NCBI GenBank assembly: GCA_900543755.1
Contig: UQSP01000010.1
Location: 1 to 43,972 of the forward strand
Direction: 5' to 3'
Length of the DNA stretch: 43,972 nt
Origin: an uncultured Eubacteriales bacterium
Lineage (GTDB): Bacteria; Bacillota; Clostridia; Christensenellales; Pumilibacteraceae
Shown in pieces: positions 22,515-31,205 of the stretch. Made by a program: the position numbers and the translations under genes. The notes below the pieces were generated by a model. It saw nothing but the letters and a program-made list of their open reading frames with translations. It did not search any database and was not told the DNA's origin. The first letter of the stretch is position 1. Each line of letters begins with the position of its first letter.

Positions 22515-23600
22515 TTAGGCGTACTTGTTGACAATAGCAAGCATTTTATCGTAATCGCGCTCCATTTCCTCCACCAGACGGAACTGAGTGCGGCAGCGAA
22601 TGAGATTGTGCTTATCCTTGGAAATTTTGAAGTAATTGTCTCCGTCGAGATAGTCGGTCAGAAATCTCATGCCGCATTCAAGCGTCATCATAATGGAACC
22701 CAGCGGCATATTCTTAACCTCGGTATCGGTCAAAGCGCCTTCAAGCGCGCCCAGGAATCCTTTTGAATACACTTCGAAAAGGGGCAGAGAAAAATGAACC
22801 TTAGACAAGTCCTCCTCGTCCTCGAGAGCGGTACTGCACCCGAATCTTACCGAGTCGCCGAAGTCGTAACAAGCGCTTCCCTTCATGACGGTGTCAAGGT
22901 CGATGACTGCAACGGCTTTGCCCGTTTTTTCGTCAAGAAGCACGTTGTTAAGCTTGGTATCGTTATGAGTAACGCGGCTTTTCATCTCGCCGCTAGCCAG
23001 CATATCCACCAGCTTGCCGCAAAGCTCTTCCCGCTTAAGCACGAAATCTATTTCTTTTTTGCACTCCTCCGCGCGGCCGAGCACGTCTTTTTCAAGCGTG
23101 CGCACGAAATTGGCAAAACGCACGCGGGTATTGTGGAAATCGGGAATAACGTCGCGGATTTCGTCCGCGTCGAAGCCGCTTAAAAGCCGCGCGAATTTTC
23201 CGAAACCCACGCCGCTTTGGTAAAAATCTTCGTCGGTACGCGCCATATTAAGCGATACGGTCTTATCTATAAAGATATAAACGCGGTAATATTTTTCTCC
23301 GAACCTGTAATACTTATCGCCGTCCTTGGTAAGTACCAGCGTCATAGTCTCGCGCTCGGGGTCGCCGCCGTAAGCAATGATGCTCTTTTTTGCGTGACTG
23401 AGTACCTTTTCGATGTTGCCCATCAACAAATCAACGTCTTTGAAAACCGAATTGTTGATGCGCTGCAATATGTACTTGCGTTTCGTTGTGTTGATAAGGT
23501 ACGTATCGTTTATATGCCCGTCGCCGTAGGGTGCGTAAGAAATCACTTCGCCTTCTATATCGAATTTTCTTGCGATCGAGTCAAGTTGTTCCGTTGTCAT
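22515..23600 (-). CDS. APH-fold sugar kinase, NahK-like (N-acetylhexosamine kinase family)
   Basis: 361 aa of the aminoglycoside-phosphotransferase fold. Catalytic loop VTHNDTKLNNVLLD and metal-binding VIDLDTVMKGSACYDFGDSVR match N-acetylhexosamine 1-kinases, which make GlcNAc/GalNAc-1-phosphate from host-glycan sugars. The N-terminal ATP lobe is visible (PYGDGHINDTYLI, KYILQRIN). Other members of the wider family phosphorylate choline or homoserine, so the substrate is inferred. Upstream site GAGAGG is acceptable. Lies between GDPD and mannose-6-phosphate isomerase, consistent with sugar use. Confidence 0.85.
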   Translation of the reverse strand: MTTEQLDSIARKFDIEGEVISYAPYGDGHINDTYLINTTKRKYILQRINNSVFKDVDLLMGNIEKVLSHAKKSIIAYGGDPERETMTLVLTKDGDKYYRFGEKYYRVYIFIDKTVSLNMARTDEDFYQSGVGFGKFARLLSGFDADEIRDVIPDFHNTRVRFANFVRTLEKDVLGRAEECKKEIDFVLKREELCGKLVDMLASGEMKSRVTHNDTKLNNVLLDEKTGKAVAVIDLDTVMKGSACYDFGDSVRFGCSTALEDEEDLSKVHFSLPLFEVYSKGFLGALEGALTDTEVKNMPLGSIMMTLECGMRFLTDYLDGDNYFKISKDKHNLIRCRTQFRLVEEMERDYDKMLAIVNKYA

Positions 23601-23744
23601 TTTTATCCTCTCTTAATGCGGCGTTGCCGCGTATTCTATCTGTTATTATAGTATTTAAAATTTATCAAAACGGTTAATTCAGCGCAAGCCGAATACCGCT
23701 TGCCAAGCCAAAATAAACATTTACTGTCCTATTGTGCAAACGTC

Positions 23745-24686
23745 TTAAATGCCCACGCCCGCAAGTAAATACTCCGCGCCGCCGTCCATGCTGAACTTTT
23801 TTCCCGCAGGAACGAAAAACGTTTCGCCTTTTTTAATTTCTTTACCGCATATTTCTCCGCTTCCGAAAGTGCAAATCACGGCGACAAAACTGAGGGGGGA
23901 AACAAATTCGCCTTTACCGCGGCACTTGTAAACGGAAAAATAATTACATTCGGCTATCTTTAACGGCTTAAAATCGCAATCCGCGCATTGCAGCGACCCT
24001 TGAGTCATGACTGGTTTATCCGGTATAAAGGCGGAAAAATCCATTACTTTAAGCGCCTCGTCAAGGTGAAGCTGTCTGGGTTTATTGTCGGCACCCAAAC
24101 GGTTGTAGTCGAAAACCCTGTAAGTAAGGTCGGAACTTTGCTGAATTTCCGCGACCGTAACACCTGCGCCTATGGCGTGAACCACACCCGCCTTTACAAA
24201 AAAGGAGTCGCCTTTTTTTACGGGAATAAAGTTAAGCGCATCGGTTATAGTACCGTTTTTGGCCATATCGTAAACTTCTTCTTTCGTAACGTTGCGGTTA
24301 AATCCGAGGTAAATACCGGCGCCGGCTTCCGCGTCCATGACGTACCACATTTCGGTCTTGCCGTATCCGAGACCTTCTTTCAGGGCGTAACCGTCGTCGG
24401 GATGCACCTGCACTGACAAATCCGCCGCGGCGTCGATAAACTTTACGAGAACGGGAAATTTTCCGAATTTTTCTGCGGCTTTACCTATGTCTTCTTTATC
24501 CGCGACTTTCTTAAGCTCCTCCGTGTCGTATTCGCCGCCGTCGATACGCGAAGGCCCCTCGCTTAAAAAAGAAAGTTCCCACGTTTCGCCGATTTTACCG
24601 CTGCAGCCTTTTTTGCCCCATGCGGATATTTTATGCCCGCCCCAGACGGGAGATTTAACCGCGGGCAGCAATTTGACGATATTCAT
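23745..24686 (-). CDS. manA: Mannose-6-phosphate isomerase, class I
   Basis: 313 aa cupin metalloenzyme that interconverts mannose-6-P and fructose-6-P. Zn ligands are readable in VQVHPDDGYA (Gln, His), GKTEMWYVMDA (Glu) and FFVKAGVVHAIGAGV (His). Short bacterial type, like B. subtilis ManA. The frame can be extended to 24740 through the promoter, so ATG 24686 is chosen; AAGGAG lies about 12 bases upstream, slightly far. It has its own promoter, divergent from the ABC exporter. Confidence 0.93.
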   Translation of the reverse strand: MNIVKLLPAVKSPVWGGHKISAWGKKGCSGKIGETWELSFLSEGPSRIDGGEYDTEELKKVADKEDIGKAAEKFGKFPVLVKFIDAAADLSVQVHPDDGYALKEGLGYGKTEMWYVMDAEAGAGIYLGFNRNVTKEEVYDMAKNGTITDALNFIPVKKGDSFFVKAGVVHAIGAGVTVAEIQQSSDLTYRVFDYNRLGADNKPRQLHLDEALKVMDFSAFIPDKPVMTQGSLQCADCDFKPLKIAECNYFSVYKCRGKGEFVSPLSFVAVICTFGSGEICGKEIKKGETFFVPAGKKFSMDGGAEYLLAGVGI

Positions 24687-24711
24687 TAAAATGCTTTTCT
24701 CCTTTTGGTAT

Positions 24712-24740
24712 ATTTTAACAGACCTTGCCGATAAGGTCAA
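24712..24740 (-). promoter_or_regulatory. Promoter of manA
   Basis: TTGACC (24740-24735), 17 bases, TAAAAT (24717-24712) on the minus strand. The spacer contains the perfect palindrome GACCTT-GCCGAT-AAGGTC (24721-24738), which may be an operator. Confidence 0.7.
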
Positions 24741-24772
24741 TCACTGAATAACACAATTTTGCATAAAATAAG

Positions 24773-24801
24773 TTTACGTAAAAGGGTTTTTGTGATAAAA
24801 T
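24773..24801 (+). promoter_or_regulatory. Promoter of the ABC exporter operon
   Basis: TTTACG (24773-24778), 17 bases, TAAAAT (24796-24801) with TG one base upstream, an extended -10. The start codon is 30 bases beyond it. Confidence 0.65.
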
Positions 24802-24831
24802 TTAATCCAGACTAAAAATACGGAAAGAAAT

Positions 24832-26571
24832 ATGCTTAAACTTATAAAATTTTTAAAAGGATATTGGTTCAAAACCGTTTCGGGCCCTTTTTTCAAGCTT
24901 ATCGAAGCGGTGTTCGAGCTGATTACTCCGCTTGTCGTGGCGTGGGTAATAGACACTGCCATTCCTGAAGGCCAACAAGGCGATTACACGGCGCTTATCA
25001 CGGGAGGAGTGATTATAATCGCTTTGGGCGTTTTAGGACTGGCTTTTTCGCTTACGGCGCAGTTTTTCGCCTCGCGCGCGTCGCTTGGTTTCGGCACCAA
25101 TTTAAGGCGGGAGCTTTATGCCCACGTTAATACTTTTTCGTACAGGGAGCTGGATTTGTTTTCCACCCCTTCCCTTATTACCAGGCTTACGGCGGACATA
25201 AACCAGACGCAACAGGCGGTTGCGATGTTTATACGACTGGTCACGCGCGCACCCTTTATAATTGTGGGCTCGATAGTCATGGCGATGATAATCGACCTTA
25301 AGCTGTCGCTTATCTTCCTTGCCGTAGCTGTCGTCGTGGGAGGGATTCTGTTTATAATTCTTACTACCACGATGCCCAAATATAAAGAAGTCCAGTCCAA
25401 GCTGGACACCGTGACGCTTTACACCCGCGAAAATCTATCGGGCGCAAGAGTGGTAAGGGCGTTCGGCGCGGAGGAACGCGAAAAACGCACCTTTAACGCC
25501 GCCGCCGACAGCTTAAGCCGCGCTTCCATACGGGTGGGTGCGCTGTCAGCGCTTCTCAATCCCCTTACCTATGCGGTGCTGAACGTCGCGATAATCGCGC
25601 TTTTGTTCTTCGGAGGCAAGCAGGTTTATTACGGAAATCTTACTCAGGGCGAAGTGATTGCGCTTGTCAACTACATGATGCAGATACTAAACGCGCTTGT
25701 GGTGTTTGCAAACCTTCTCGTCATCTTTACCAAAGCGTCCGCTTCCGCCGCGCGAATCAACGAAGTATTCGACGTAAAATCTTCCATGACGGAGGGAAAA
25801 GGCGCCGTCCCGCGCGAAAACGAACCCGCAATCGAATTCAAAGACGTGACTTTTTATTACGCCAACAGTCCGTCCCCCTCTTTAAGCAACATAAATCTTA
25901 CCGTAACAAAGGGCGCAAGCATAGGCGTTTTGGGCGGCACGGGCAGCGGTAAATCCACGCTTGTAAGCCTTATACCCCGTCTTTACGACGTAACAGAAGG
26001 CGAAGTCCGTGTTTTCGGCGTAAACGTCAAAGAATACAGCGGCGCGCAAATCGGCTCGATTATCAGCATGGCTCCGCAAAAAGCCGTCTTGTTTTCAGGC
26101 ACCGTGCGCGACAATATGCTTTGGGGCAAAGCCGACGCCACCGACGAAGAAATACAAAACGCTTTAACGGTATCGCAGTCGGCGGAATTCGTCAACGCTT
26201 TCCCCGAAAAGCTGGATAAACAGATTCTTCAGGGCGGCAAAAACCTTTCGGGCGGACAGCGGCAAAGACTGACCGTTGCAAGGGCGCTTGTATCCAATCC
26301 CGAAATTCTCATTCTGGACGACAGCTCCAGCGCGCTGGACTTTGCCACCGACGCAAAACTGAGAAAAGCGCTTTCCTCCATGCGCGAAAAAACGGGACTG
26401 ACCACCGTCACCGTTTCACAACGCGCGACCACGGTAAGACACTGCGACCTTATAGTCGTCATGGACGAAGGCCGCATCGCGGGAGTGGGCACACACGAAC
26501 AGCTTTTTGAAACCTGCGAGGTTTACCGCGAAATCTGTTCTTCCCAGAACAAGGAGGAATCCGAGAAATGA
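24832..26571 (+). CDS. Heterodimeric ABC exporter, subunit with degenerate ATP site
   Basis: 579 aa: six membrane helices (about 20-300), then an ATPase domain. Walker A GGTGSGKSTL, signature LSGGQRQRL (intact), Walker B LILDDSSSALD with Asp where the catalytic Glu should be, and SQRATTV where the switch His is replaced by Gln. Loss of the Glu and His marks the subunit that contributes a non-hydrolytic site in exporters like BmrCD, LmrCD and TM287/288. Its stop overlaps the next start by four bases (ATGA), so the two are translationally coupled. Substrate unknown; relatives export drugs, lipids or peptides. Confidence 0.93.
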   Translation: MLKLIKFLKGYWFKTVSGPFFKLIEAVFELITPLVVAWVIDTAIPEGQQGDYTALITGGVIIIALGVLGLAFSLTAQFFASRASLGFGTNLRRELYAHVNTFSYRELDLFSTPSLITRLTADINQTQQAVAMFIRLVTRAPFIIVGSIVMAMIIDLKLSLIFLAVAVVVGGILFIILTTTMPKYKEVQSKLDTVTLYTRENLSGARVVRAFGAEEREKRTFNAAADSLSRASIRVGALSALLNPLTYAVLNVAIIALLFFGGKQVYYGNLTQGEVIALVNYMMQILNALVVFANLLVIFTKASASAARINEVFDVKSSMTEGKGAVPRENEPAIEFKDVTFYYANSPSPSLSNINLTVTKGASIGVLGGTGSGKSTLVSLIPRLYDVTEGEVRVFGVNVKEYSGAQIGSIISMAPQKAVLFSGTVRDNMLWGKADATDEEIQNALTVSQSAEFVNAFPEKLDKQILQGGKNLSGGQRQRLTVARALVSNPEILILDDSSSALDFATDAKLRKALSSMREKTGLTTVTVSQRATTVRHCDLIVVMDEGRIAGVGTHEQLFETCEVYREICSSQNKEESEK

Positions 26572-28343
26572 AAAACTCCGCAATTAAGCCGAAAAACAAA
26601 GGGGCAATCGGAAAACTTCTTGTTTACGCAAAACCCTATCTTCCCGTGATAGCCGTGGCGCTTGTCTTTTCCGCGCTGCAGATTGCCGCAACTCTTTTAG
26701 CGCCCGTAATAGTAGGCCGCACCATCGATTACATCATAGGCGAACGAAACGTGGACTTCGGCGTTATAGGCAAAAACGCCGTAATACTCGCGCTTCTGCT
26801 TACGGCGGCGGTCGTGGCGCAGTATTTAAGCTCGCTGTGCATAAACTTTGCGTCCTTCCGCACTATAAGGGATTTAAGACAATACGCTTTTAAAAAACTT
26901 AACGACGTTCCTCTTTCCTATATCGACAACAACTCCCAGGGCGACCTTATGTCGCGCGTGGGAAACGACATAGACCAGATTTCCGACGGACTTATTCAGG
27001 GCTTTTCCCAGCTTTTCAGCGGCGTGGTCACCATTTTGGGCACTCTTGCTTTTATGCTGTCCGTCAACTGGCTTATCACCGTGGCGGTAGTGGTAATAAC
27101 TCCCCTGTCGCTGTTTGTCGCCTACTTCATCGCGAAAGGCTGTCATAATATGTTTACCATGCAGGCGAAAAAACGCGGGGAACTGAGCGGACTTATCACC
27201 GAAATGCTTTCCAATCAGCGCGTAGTCAAACTTTTCGGTTACGAAAAGCGCGCCCGGGAACGTTTTGAAGTCATAAACGGCGACCTTAAAGTGTGGGGAC
27301 AGAACGCCGCGTTCTACTCCGCCCTCGTAAACCCCTGCACGCGTTTCGTCAACAACGTGGTTTACGTAGCGGTGTGTATACTTGGCGCGTATCTGGTCAT
27401 TAAAGGCGAAGGCGTTTTGGGCATGAGCGCGTTTACGGTGGGCGGGCTTTCCTGCTTTCTTACCTACGCCAACCAGTACACAAAGCCTTTTAACGAAATA
27501 ACGGGCGTAGTTACCGAACTTCAGACCGCGACTGCGGCGGCGGCAAGAGTTTTCGAGCTGCTTTCCGCGCCCGACCAGCCTTCGGATAAAGACTTTGACG
27601 AGCTTGAAAACGTCAAAGGAAACGTGGAAATCGACAACGTTTATTTCTCCTACGTCAAGACCAATCCGCTTATACAAGGCTTTTCGCTTAAGGTTAAAAG
27701 CGGACAGCGCATCGCAATCGTAGGCCCCACGGGGTGCGGCAAAACCACCTTGATAAACCTTTTGATGCGCTTTTACGACGCCGACTCGGGCGAAATCCGC
27801 GTGGACGGCACGCCGGTAAATAAAGTCACGAGAAAATCATTAAGGCTCAGCTACGGCATGGTGCTTCAGGACACATGGCTTAAAAAAGGAACCGTGCGCG
27901 ACAACATCGCCTACGGCAAAGCGGACGCAACGGAAGAAGAAATCATAAACGCGGCAAAAGCGGCGCATATCCATAATTTTATCATGCACTTAGAAAAAGG
28001 CTACGACACCGTGCTGGGCGACGACGGCGGAAACATCTCGCAGGGGCAGAAACAGCTTTTGTGTATCGCAAGAGTGATGCTTACGCATCCGCCCATGCTT
28101 ATTCTTGACGAGGCAACCTCCTCCATCGACACGCGCACGGAAATAAGGATACAAAAAGCGTTCCAGAAACTTATGGAAAACAAAACTTCCTTTATCGTCG
28201 CGCACAGGCTTTCCACAATTAAAAACGCCGACCTCATCTTAGTCATGAACAAGGGCAACGTCATCGAAAAAGGTACGCATGAGGAACTTCTTGAAAAAGG
28301 CGGCTTCTACTCCGACCTTTACAACTCGCAATTCGAACACTGA
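26568..28343 (+). CDS. Heterodimeric ABC exporter, catalytic subunit
   Basis: 591 aa, six membrane helices then ATPase domain. Walker A GPTGCGKTTL, Walker B LILDEATSSID with catalytic Glu, switch His in VAHRLSTI, but the signature reads ISQGQKQLL, a degenerate form. Together with the first subunit (LSGGQ but no Glu) this gives one full site and one degenerate site, as in TM287/288. AAGGAGG lies upstream inside the first gene. A bidirectional terminator follows at 28492. Confidence 0.93.
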   Translation: MKNSAIKPKNKGAIGKLLVYAKPYLPVIAVALVFSALQIAATLLAPVIVGRTIDYIIGERNVDFGVIGKNAVILALLLTAAVVAQYLSSLCINFASFRTIRDLRQYAFKKLNDVPLSYIDNNSQGDLMSRVGNDIDQISDGLIQGFSQLFSGVVTILGTLAFMLSVNWLITVAVVVITPLSLFVAYFIAKGCHNMFTMQAKKRGELSGLITEMLSNQRVVKLFGYEKRARERFEVINGDLKVWGQNAAFYSALVNPCTRFVNNVVYVAVCILGAYLVIKGEGVLGMSAFTVGGLSCFLTYANQYTKPFNEITGVVTELQTATAAAARVFELLSAPDQPSDKDFDELENVKGNVEIDNVYFSYVKTNPLIQGFSLKVKSGQRIAIVGPTGCGKTTLINLLMRFYDADSGEIRVDGTPVNKVTRKSLRLSYGMVLQDTWLKKGTVRDNIAYGKADATEEEIINAAKAAHIHNFIMHLEKGYDTVLGDDGGNISQGQKQLLCIARVMLTHPPMLILDEATSSIDTRTEIRIQKAFQKLMENKTSFIVAHRLSTIKNADLILVMNKGNVIEKGTHEELLEKGGFYSDLYNSQFEH

Positions 28344-28491
28344 TTTGTCTTTAATACTCCGGGTTAAACCGTCTGTTATATGTAAACCGACGTTCAGGTG
28401 CCCACTCCCGATTAAAGCCATATAAAACACTTGGTCTTTACTTAAAAAGCAATCCTGCCGTTCCGATAAAAAATATTTTTGAAACGAAAAA
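28344..28491. other. Unassigned spacer before the convergent terminator
   Basis: About 150 bases, less A/T-rich than other spacers here, with local inverted repeats (GGTTAAACC near 28363; CGTC/GACG around a 15-base loop near 28370-28395). No gene seen. It might encode a small RNA on either strand; nothing identifies one. Confidence 0.3.
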
Positions 28492-28525
28492 ACCGCGGAC
28501 AATCGATTCCGCGGTCTTTTTTTTT
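28492..28525. terminator. Bidirectional terminator
   Basis: ACCGCGGA (28492-28499) and TCCGCGGT (28508-28515), perfect 8-pair stem, with As on the left and a long T-run on the right. Serves both the exporter operon and the convergent HlyC-family gene. Confidence 0.9.
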
Positions 28526-28657
28526 ACTTTTACAAATTAGCCTTCTGAAAAAAATTTATCTGCTCAGGTCAAAAGACAGTTATAAATTTATCCGCTAAAA
28601 CAAATTTTTTTACGGCGTCATCACCAATCAAGAGCGCGCCGCAAGCAAAGAATAAGA

Positions 28658-29965
28658 CTATTCCTTGCTTTCCTCTTCTTCGTCGGAGCGGTTTTTACTG
28701 TTCTTTTCTTCTTCCTCGTTTTCTAAAAGCGTGACTTTGACTTCCTGCACGTGTTTCGCGCTGGCCTTTGTGACTTCGATTTCGATATCTTTTAACGTAA
28801 GTTTTTCTCCCGTTTGCGGTATTTTATCCATAAGCTCGGTAATATAACCGCTGACGGTAGTGGATTCGGTGTCGTCGGGTGCGGAAAGGTCGAGTTTTTC
28901 ATACATATCTTCCACGTTTTCGTCACCGGAAACGATAAACGTCTTGTCGTCCACTTTTTTGAAAAGTATCTCGATTTCATCGTGTTCGTCGTAGATTTCG
29001 CCGACAAGCTCCTCTAAGATATCCTCAAGCGTAACTATGCCTTCCGTGCCGCCGAATTCATCGACAACGATAGCCATATGTACTTTGGCTTTTTGCAGCA
29101 TTCTCAAAACAGTGGAAATTTTCATGCTGGAGGACACGCAGACGGAAGACTGAATAATGCTTTTGATGTCCTTGCCGCCGTCGTGGAGCAGCGCGTAAAA
29201 ATCCTTTTCGTGAATTATGCCCACAACTGCGTCGATATTTTCGGCATAAACGGGCATACGCGAAAATCCGTGCTGAACAAACTTGTCGTAAACGGATTCC
29301 ATGTCCGAATTTTCCTCCACGGCGATGACGTTGATCCTGGGAATCATGATATCCTTGACGTCAAGGTCCTCGAACTCGATGGCAGAACGAATAAGCTGGG
29401 ATTCGTGCTCCTGAAGTTCGCCTTCGTTTTCGGCGGTTTCCACTATTGTAAGAAGCTCGCCCTCGGTAATGGTGGAAGTCTTTTTAAACTTGAATATTTT
29501 TCTGAGCAACCATTTCCAGCCGCTGAAAATAAGGTTTATGGGCGTAAGCACTATCATAAGCATTTTTAACAAAGGATAGAAAAGCATAGCGAAGGCTTCG
29601 GGTTTTTCTTTGGCAAAAAGCTTAGGCGTAATCTCGCCGAAAATCAGCACGACTACCGTCATGACTACGGTAGAAACCGTGGTGGCAAGATTTGCAGACT
29701 TTATAAGCGAATCGAAAAACAACGTTGCAATAGATGCGGAAGTGATGTTTACGATGTTGTTGCCTACAAGCACGGTGGACAAAAGCTTATCGAAATTTTC
29801 CGTAGCCCTCAGCACAGCCCCCGCGCGCTTATTGCCGTTTGCCTCCATGTTCATCAGTCGGATTTTATTGACCGACGTAAAAGCCATTTCCGAAGCGGAA
29901 AAATAACCTGACAACATGATGAGTATGATTATCGCAAGCAACAATCCTATTTGTGTACCGTCCAT
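28658..29965 (-). CDS. CNNM/CorC-HlyC family transporter with CBS domains
   Basis: 435 aa. N-terminal CNNM (DUF21) membrane domain with about four helices (residues 1-150; GYFSASEMAFTSVN, LVGNNIVNI), two CBS domains (about 200-330; MIPRINVIAV, VDEFGGTEGIVTLEDILEELVG), then the CorC_HlyC domain and an acidic Glu/Lys tail. Family members move Mg2+ or Na+ and influence divalent cation balance; the 'hemolysin' label is historical. A purine-rich site (AAAGGAG) lies 17 bases before the ATG, unusually far, and no closer one is seen. The leader upstream is about 190 bases long and looks structured (see 29990-30157). Confidence 0.9.
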   Translation of the reverse strand: MDGTQIGLLLAIIILIMLSGYFSASEMAFTSVNKIRLMNMEANGNKRAGAVLRATENFDKLLSTVLVGNNIVNITSASIATLFFDSLIKSANLATTVSTVVMTVVVLIFGEITPKLFAKEKPEAFAMLFYPLLKMLMIVLTPINLIFSGWKWLLRKIFKFKKTSTITEGELLTIVETAENEGELQEHESQLIRSAIEFEDLDVKDIMIPRINVIAVEENSDMESVYDKFVQHGFSRMPVYAENIDAVVGIIHEKDFYALLHDGGKDIKSIIQSSVCVSSSMKISTVLRMLQKAKVHMAIVVDEFGGTEGIVTLEDILEELVGEIYDEHDEIEILFKKVDDKTFIVSGDENVEDMYEKLDLSAPDDTESTTVSGYITELMDKIPQTGEKLTLKDIEIEVTKASAKHVQEVKVTLLENEEEEKNSKNRSDEEEESKE

Positions 29966-29989
29966 ACTTTATTAAAGTTTTACTCCTTT

Positions 29990-30157
29990 CAAGGCAGAAA
30001 ATTTTATTTTTACAACAAAAAAAGGCCGCGCAAAAAACGCCGCTTAAAGGATATCCCTCTTTAAGATCGATTTATTCAGCCTACATCGGCCCGATAAGGG
30101 CACGTCGCCCTGATTGTCGTCCTTGTTTATCATTGTAAAAATATTACCTTGTTTGTT
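29990..30157 (-). promoter_or_regulatory. Structured 5' leader of the HlyC-family gene, possible riboswitch
   Basis: Reading leftwards from the promoter: GGGC-GACGT-GCCC (30110-30098) and GCCC-TTAT-CGGGC (30101-30089) share the same GCCC, so the two hairpins exclude each other. Next comes TTAAAG…CTTTAA (30064-30044), then AAGCGGC pairing with GCCTTT (one bulge, 30045-30021) followed by seven Us (30023-30017). Mutually exclusive stems ending in a terminator-like stem before a cation-transport gene suggest ligand- or ion-controlled attenuation. I cannot match it to a known riboswitch class. Confidence 0.5.
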
Positions 30158-30186
30158 AGTATAGCATATAATTAAACAAAAATCAA
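30158..30186 (-). promoter_or_regulatory. Promoter of the HlyC-family gene
   Basis: TTGATT (30186-30181), 17 bases, TATACT (30163-30158) with TGC directly before it on the minus strand. Its -35 lies 19 bases past the end of the AlkD-like gene, showing a separate transcription unit. Confidence 0.7.
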
Positions 30187-30204
30187 GGGTTTTATTAAAT
30201 TTTT

Positions 30205-30900
30205 TTACTTTAATGCTTTAACCCCGTTTTTCACGGCTCGAAGCCTTAATTTCATATCCTCGGAAATGCGTCGTGACTCAATCGCCTTTTGTATTGCTTT
30301 GAGGGTTACGAAATCGGAAAAAACGCCTCTTTCCAACAACGGAAACGCTATTTCGGGAAACTTAACCAGCATTACGGACAGTCCCCAGGCAATCGCCATG
30401 TCGGTATAATACAGGCCCTGTTTTATCCCGGCATATATATCTGCCACAACGGAAACGTATTTTTCGTCGAGATAAAAATCCATAAGCATTACGGCAAGAA
30501 AACGCTTGTAAAACTCTCCATCGGCGTCTTTTAGACCGCTGTACGCGCCGAGAAAAAAATCTCTGTCGCGTTTAATCGCAGACAGCGACGCGGTAACGCA
30601 GTCCACGTGCGCCCAGTTGTCGAAATGCGGCAAAAGAAAGTCGATTTCCTTTTTTAATTTTTCTTTTTCACGGATTTTACCCGCGCAGAAGCCGTAAACC
30701 AACACTTCTTCGTAAGAGGAAAATTCGCACCCGTCCATGAAAGCGCGGCGCTCGTCTTCCCCCGCGGCGGAAACAAGCGCCCTCAGCCGCGGAATTCTTA
30801 TCCCCTCCACGGGCAAAGAAGTGAACACAAGTTTTTTTTGAAAAACGGCATAGCTTTCTTCCGCCATGCCGTCCATCTGATTGCGAATAAATCCCTTCAT
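30205..30900 (-). CDS. DNA alkylation repair protein, AlkD-like (HEAT-repeat)
   Basis: 231 aa, all-helical. Matches the DNA_alkylation family: GIRIPRLRALVSAAG near the N-terminus, YEEVLVYGFCAGKI, LLPHFDNWAHVDCVTASL (the Trp and Asp expected near the DNA-binding cleft), and repeated helix pairs to the end. These are monofunctional glycosylase-like proteins that remove or bind alkylated bases; many of this divergent group are uncharacterised. No Shine-Dalgarno, and the start lies only seven bases after the ACP stop, so it is probably translated by coupling with the acyl carrier protein gene. Confidence 0.85.
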   Translation of the reverse strand: MKGFIRNQMDGMAEESYAVFQKKLVFTSLPVEGIRIPRLRALVSAAGEDERRAFMDGCEFSSYEEVLVYGFCAGKIREKEKLKKEIDFLLPHFDNWAHVDCVTASLSAIKRDRDFFLGAYSGLKDADGEFYKRFLAVMLMDFYLDEKYVSVVADIYAGIKQGLYYTDMAIAWGLSVMLVKFPEIAFPLLERGVFSDFVTLKAIQKAIESRRISEDMKLRLRAVKNGVKALK

Positions 30901-30907
30901 AAAGATT

Positions 30908-31126
30908 TTATGCCATAAGTTCCTTGATTTTTGCGATAAGCTGGTCCACGGTATCGATTTTGAGGTCGTCGGGGAAAGTGATGCCGAATTTTTCCTCGAT
31001 AGCCATCACCAGCTCTACTTTATCGAGGGAATCGAATCCGAGGTCGGCAAAAGCGTCGCCCTCTTTAAGATTGCCTTCTCCGCGATATTCTTCCGCTATT
31101 TTATTGAGTTCCGCCAAAATATCCAT
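30908..31126 (-). CDS. acpP: Acyl carrier protein
   Basis: 72 aa four-helix carrier with the phosphopantetheine Ser at position 33 in LGFDSLDKVELVMAIEEKFG, the standard ACP motif. GGAGG is nine bases upstream. It has a perfect promoter of its own (31177-31205). No fatty-acid synthesis genes are nearby; the downstream partner is an AlkD-like repair protein, an odd pairing. It could be the housekeeping ACP or a second specialised carrier. Confidence 0.92.
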   Translation of the reverse strand: MDILAELNKIAEEYRGEGNLKEGDAFADLGFDSLDKVELVMAIEEKFGITFPDDLKIDTVDQLIAKIKELMA

Positions 31127-31176
31127 AAATAATTTCCTCCGTATATGCCTTTATAATTGTATATCAGGTAAATAGG

Positions 31177-31205
31177 ATTATATCAAAAAAGTCGGCGCTT
31201 GTCAA
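31177..31205 (-). promoter_or_regulatory. Consensus sigma-A promoter of acpP
   Basis: TTGACA (31205-31200), 17 bases, TATAAT (31182-31177) on the minus strand, with TG one base before the -10. The -35 overlaps the stop codon of the upstream PHP gene. Confidence 0.88.
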
